64,000 nt of DNA from Cordylochernes scorpioides (Eukaryota; Arthropoda; Arachnida; Pseudoscorpiones; Chernetidae). Position 1 is the first letter of the stretch, and every line of letters begins with the position of its first letter. This document shows positions 60,020 through 64,000 of this stretch, piece after piece. The notes under the pieces are model-generated. The model was not told the DNA's origin. It did not search any database and was given only the letters and a program-made list of their open reading frames with translations. The stretch is taken from assembly GCA_030710605.1 (NCBI GenBank), contig CP092879.1, forward strand, positions 28,653,201-28,717,200, read 5' to 3'. Position numbers and translations under genes: made by a program.

Positions 60020-60656
60020 TGGATATTAAGGGGTCCATATATTGAGACTTCAGAGACTGGAGACGTTAAGTTTGAAACATGCCTCTGTCTTCTTTGCCTT
60101 GTATGCTGGAACTGAGTCTATCGGAAGATAAAATTCCTTACTGCGGCTACCATGTACGTCAGAGATTCAATGACGCTTTCTAGGACATTGATATAGATGT
60201 CAGCATTCCTCCTGAAGCCCTGTTATAAAAGGTGGTAAGCAATGGCATAAACCTTACAGCCGATGACGCCAAGGACCATAACGATAGCAGGAAATCTCGT
60301 GTGCATTACGACATATACTTCTGAATGGTCTTTACAGGTTCAAGACGATCATTCCTGGTATTCACGTTTTGGTCCATGTCAAAGTTCATTTTATCGGAGT
60401 AGAACTGCAGCATGTTACAAAAATCATGTTTCAGGATGCTAAAGGGAGGACAGATTCATTAACATAATATAATATGTTCCTTCATAGCTTCAGTTAGCAA
60501 CTCGCTTTTCTGAGAGAAGAGCATAAGAGTTGGAAATATCTTCTTGGCTATCGTCCTCATTTTTTCCATTATCTCCATCACTCTTCTCTCCGAAACTTTT
60601 TCAAATTCTTTGTCTCTTAACCTGTCCGATCGGGGACGCAAGATCCGTGATATCTA
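60020..60656 (-). pseudogene. maT-like transposase remnant, copy 3
   Basis: Same remnant as 33171-33795. The N-terminal helix-turn-helix part stays open (60459-60641) because it lacks a 1-bp deletion found in copy 2. Confidence 0.8.
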
Positions 60657-61227
60657 AGGCCTTTTAGCCAAGTGGTTGTTTAGAGTTAATGAGGTCTAAT
60701 GTTGTAATGATGTACTAAAATGTAAAAATATAATAAAGCATTCCACGTGATATTTTCAATAAATCGAAAAACCCTTTTTTCTGATATTTTTACAATTGGA
60801 TACAGGACTGTTAGGGTTATTAAATAAATTCGATTAACAACCTTTTTTTCACGTTTTTTTTAAACAAATATCATTGAACTGTTTATACAACATAATAAAA
60901 ATACTATAAAGTTCCTAAATAATACACGGGAAAAATCGGGCTAGTTCACTAAATAAATCCTGTTGATTGCTAAACGTACAGGAATTGTAAGGAAATGTCA
61001 TTAGCTGTGACGTGCATTATTTCAACACGCGTCTCATCACCCCCAGGTCGAGGAAATCATTAGTAGCTGCTTGTAAATTAGAAAATTTGTCATAAGCCAC
61101 CTTAATTTGATCGCTAATTACCCATTAATTACATCTTATTATAGAATTAGTAAACATTGCTACTCTCTTTCTTTGTAGCCCAAATTTGACATAGCATTTG
61201 AATATATATACACAACAAATTAAAACA

Positions 61228-61684
61228 TTAAAACGCGATTGTTTATTTGAACAAATAAATCAAACTTCTACTGCCATTACTTCGATGAAAAAATATTGGG
61301 AGGGCTTGGCTCATCAGTGGTGAACCATCCCAGCTGTTTCGCTAATTTAATCTACCTGACCGCTTCTTTAGAGCTCTAATACTGTATTGGATCATTTTAT
61401 ATGCTACACTGAAGGGTGGAATCTTAGAAATTGTATTTAAACAAACTATGGACATAAGCTTTTAAGACAGTAGAAGTTCTAAGATTCCACCTTTCAGTGT
61501 AACATATGAAAGTAGAATTATCTAATACAGTAATAGAGCTCTAAAGAAACGGTCTGGTAGATTAAATTGGCGAAACCGCTAGGAGAGTTCACCACTAATG
61601 AGCCAAGTCCTCCAAATATTTTTTCAACACAGTAAGGACAGTATAAGTTCGATTTATTTGTGAAAAGAAATAATCGCACTTTAA
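61228..61684. mobile_element. Foldback (MITE-like) element, copy 3
   Basis: 449 bp (61232-61680) between TTAA sites, nearly identical to 34368-34824. Confidence 0.7.
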
Positions 61685-61982
61685 TCTTTCATTTGTTATA
61701 TATAGATGGCGCGTTATTGCTTTGCATTAATATATATGTTATAATTTGCATAATATCCAAGATGTATAATTTATTTTCGCCAAAATAAGTATGTTAAACT
61801 GTAAATATGTTAAGCTTGTGTTAAAATTTAAATACAAATTCATCCATCTATAAAAACTGTACAAAAATAAACGTGGCAGACATCGCGGGCGAATGCTACG
61901 GCACCTCGTGGGTGCGCTGCTCACTTGGCTGGAACTAATTCTTGAAGATTGCATGCATAGAGGTTGCACCCTTCCATCCGAT

Positions 61983-62468
61983 AAAAAAAGACGTATTCTA
62001 GGTACGTTACCAATTCATTCATGCAGTCGTGGGTGGAAATGAATGATAACCTTTTTTTCCAAAATTGTATTTATTTTTTGATTATATTTGTAAAACCAAC
62101 AGTTTGCATACATTCAATTTAATAACGTTATTATCTAAGTATAAACAAAAGAAAAACATATGGTTGTACTCCTTTTGTTAAGGATTTTAAAAATTAACTC
62201 TGTGTTTGGTTCTATGATTATTTAAAATATAATTATATTATTGAATAATAAAAATCATATTTTTATTATGTCATTTCTTCCCTCCAAGGATAAAAATTAG
62301 GGAGTAATTTTCAAAGTAAAAAAAAAAGTATCATTATTATTTACATAGATTATCAATTAAGATGGAGGATACCAATTGAAACTATATCAATAATGCTCTT
62401 TATTTCTTCTACATATTCTTATTTATAACTTGAATCATGAAAATTTTCTCTTATAGCACTGTAAAAAG
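61983..62468. other. Unique AT-rich sequence, no gene
   Basis: No credible frame on either strand. Marks the right end of the duplicated region. Confidence 0.6.
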
Positions 62469-62629
62469 ATTATAAAAACGAAGAGAAAATTATTTATTTT
62501 TACTATACATGGGCTACGAGCTTTCGGGCAGCCTCGCCCTTCTACAGGTCCTGTAGAAGGGCGAGGCTGCCCGAAAGCTCGTAGCCCATGTATAGTAAAA
62601 ATAAATAATTTTCTCTTCGTTTTTATAAT
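62469..62629. repeat. Perfect 161-bp palindrome
   Basis: Two 80-bp arms mirror each other exactly around a single T at 62549. The centre is GC-rich ('gggctacgagctttcggg' on the left arm) inside AT-rich DNA. The right arm reads 'cctgtagaagggc', a gggc/gccc stem, then 'cgaaagc' and later 'aataaataatt', similar in plan to the 3' end of the Penelope fragment in copy 1. Confidence 0.95.
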
Positions 62630-63288
62630 ATTCTTATTTGTACCTTTGTTTTTGACAGTAGCTGAAAATTATCCAATCTTATTTGAATTTATAGGTGTCT
62701 CCTTCCTATAATTCATAAGGGGATTTACCTCATGAATTGAGTAGGCCTTCTCAGGGCTCTCAAGATTCAAAAGGTATTTTGCCACATGCCAAAAAATATA
62801 TATTTTTGAAAATCACAAATTTATTTCTCATAATGACAAATTGGTATCCAACATCTTGTTTCACATTTATTTGATTTGATCAGAATAAAAACAAAATAAT
62901 GGGTTATTTACTTCCACATAATAAAAAATATTTACACATGAAGTTTTATTATTTATATTAAAAAAAAGAATGTTCGAATATGAAATGTTCCATATAAAAT
63001 TTGTGAGGGAAAAATATATAGAATCATATGAGTGAATTTCTCAACAAATAAAATCAAAATGTAAAATATTTACAACAATTGAAAATAAAAGTGTCAAGTT
63101 ATATCTAATATATAATTTATAACTGAAAAAATATATAGTCTTCCATAGTCCTTGAGTGTTTTTTAAAAGCTCAGTTTTATATTGAAATAGTATATCTTAT
63201 TTGTGCACAAAAATTATATTCTCAAGGCTTAATTTTTAGGCGTAGTTATTTTTGGTATTGTCTTATTTATATTAAGATTTCCCTACCA
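62630..63288. other. AT-rich sequence downstream of the pol frame
   Basis: No gene seen. As the gypsy pol frame runs leftward and ends at 63289, this could be its 3' UTR and LTR, but I find no LTR pair inside the window. Confidence 0.4.
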
Positions 63289-64000
63289 TTATTTAGTAAG
63301 AAGAGGGATTCTACTTTTCACTACCTTAGGTGCCACTTGTTGGTTTGGTTTTTTCTCTAAAGTGGGTATTTTACTTTTTGTCAGTTTTAATTCAAATCCT
63401 TCTTTTGGGTAGTATGGCCTCAATTTGGATGAATGAATTACCATGGTAGTTTTTCCTAAATTAGATTGGGGTTTATCAATTTCATAATTGACTGGGGATA
63501 TCTGTTTTAAGATTGTAAATGGCCCAGACATTGGAGGCATTAATTTTCGGTTATCTGGATGGTAAAAGGTTTGTAACCAAACTTTATCGCCTACTTTAAA
63601 GGTGGAAGGTTGATAATGTTGATCATATCTAATTTTATTTATCTGATGAAATTTTAATGTATTATTATAGGCATTTGTTCTGGCAGTGTCTATAGGGGGG
63701 TAAAATTCTGATTCTTTTAAGGGGGGATCATAAGGGAGCTTACCATACAAAAGGTAAGTAGGAGTATAGCCTGTTATGGAATGGGGAGTATTATTATATT
63801 CATTTAGTACTGAATCTAACAATTTAGTCCATGGTATTGATTTTCCTTTCAAGTTATTGAATTTACATCTTAACCTGGTTATTATGGTTTGGTTAAGTCG
63901 TTCATTTAACCCATTACACTGAGGTCTTGATGATGAAGTCAATAATTGTTTAATGTTATTGTTAATCAAATATTTTCTAAATCTTGGTGAAGTAAATGAT
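63289..64000 (-). CDS. Ty3/gypsy-type integrase, C-terminal part (runs off window)
   Basis: The frame is open from the window edge to the stop at 63289 (about 237 residues, 5' end outside). It starts in the end of the DDE core: 'SSRPQCNGLNERLNQTI' carries the catalytic Glu, followed by 'YNNTPHSITGYTPTYLLYG'. Then comes the C-terminal domain 'FKVGDKVWLQTFYHP' with 'PPMSGPFTILKQI' and 'VIHSSKLRPYYP', and a basic tail 'KSRIPLLTK'. This order is that of LTR-retrotransposon integrases, which join element DNA to the genome. No stop or frameshift is seen, so this is the least damaged element here. No envelope frame is seen after it. Confidence 0.9.
   Translation of the reverse strand, partial: SFTSPRFRKYLINNNIKQLLTSSSRPQCNGLNERLNQTIITRLRCKFNNLKGKSIPWTKLLDSVLNEYNNTPHSITGYTPTYLLYGKLPYDPPLKESEFYPPIDTARTNAYNNTLKFHQINKIRYDQHYQPSTFKVGDKVWLQTFYHPDNRKLMPPMSGPFTILKQISPVNYEIDKPQSNLGKTTMVIHSSKLRPYYPKEGFELKLTKSKIPTLEKKPNQQVAPKVVKSRIPLLTK

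Larger units (their letters stand above)
53087..61982. repeat. Duplicated block, copy 3
   Basis: Collinear with 26050-35119 and very similar by eye. Differences: a 213-bp internal duplication near the left end, no long GA/CT tracts, two rather than four 102-bp units, and stops in the first and third chained frames. Ends at 'ttccatccgat'. Confidence 0.95.

Overview
This window looks like metazoan, probably arthropod, repeat-dominated chromosomal DNA: AT-rich, without operons or ribosome binding sites, and with no complete undamaged gene. The organism is inferred from the transposon set, not from a host gene: a DD34D mariner, a maT-like mariner relative, a Penelope-like element with a GIY-YIG endonuclease, an L1/Tx1-like LINE, tRNA-like SINEs and a Ty3/gypsy integrase. 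I cannot name the species.

Layout. A module made of a 46-bp minisatellite array, a GC-rich LINE fragment and an AT-rich block of about 9 kb occurs repeatedly. Block copy 1 (244-6333) is partial and runs straight into array 1 (6334-24487, about 365 monomers, split by a 1.3-kb mariner at 10513-11811). LINE copy A (24488-26041) and block copy 2 (26050-35119) follow. A unique AT-rich stretch (35120-40560) holds three decayed coding-like repeats, a promoter-like or LTR-like segment with four CAGGTG boxes, and a nested inverted repeat; it ends at a 100-N gap. After the gap come array 2 (40661-49591, about 190 monomers), LINE copy B (49592-52036), a few more monomers, an inverted piece of the block head, and block copy 3 (53087-61982). 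The last 2 kb are unique, with a perfect 161-bp palindrome and the 3' end of a Ty3/gypsy pol gene that runs off the window.

The blocks carry minus-strand open segments that line up between copies: three short frames chained by ATGA overlaps, a 31-33 residue frame, an exon-like 81-bp piece with splice signals in copy 1, a 60-aa frame and a 131-aa frame. I do not recognise this family. Different copies carry different stops, frameshifts or splice-site losses, so most are pseudogenes or isolated exons. Copies 2 and 3 also share a plus-strand frame with a 34-residue tandem repeat, a truncated maT transposase and a 449-bp foldback element.

History. A dimeric tRNA-like SINE with a 13-bp target duplication and a second tRNA-like insert are present in block copies 2 and 3 but not in copy 1. 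The Penelope fragment is only in copy 1. A (GTT)n-tailed micro-retroposon with a 14-bp target duplication sits at matching places in both satellite arrays. Copies 2 and 3, with their arrays, are therefore the younger duplication. No rRNA, CRISPR, phage or bacterial system is present.
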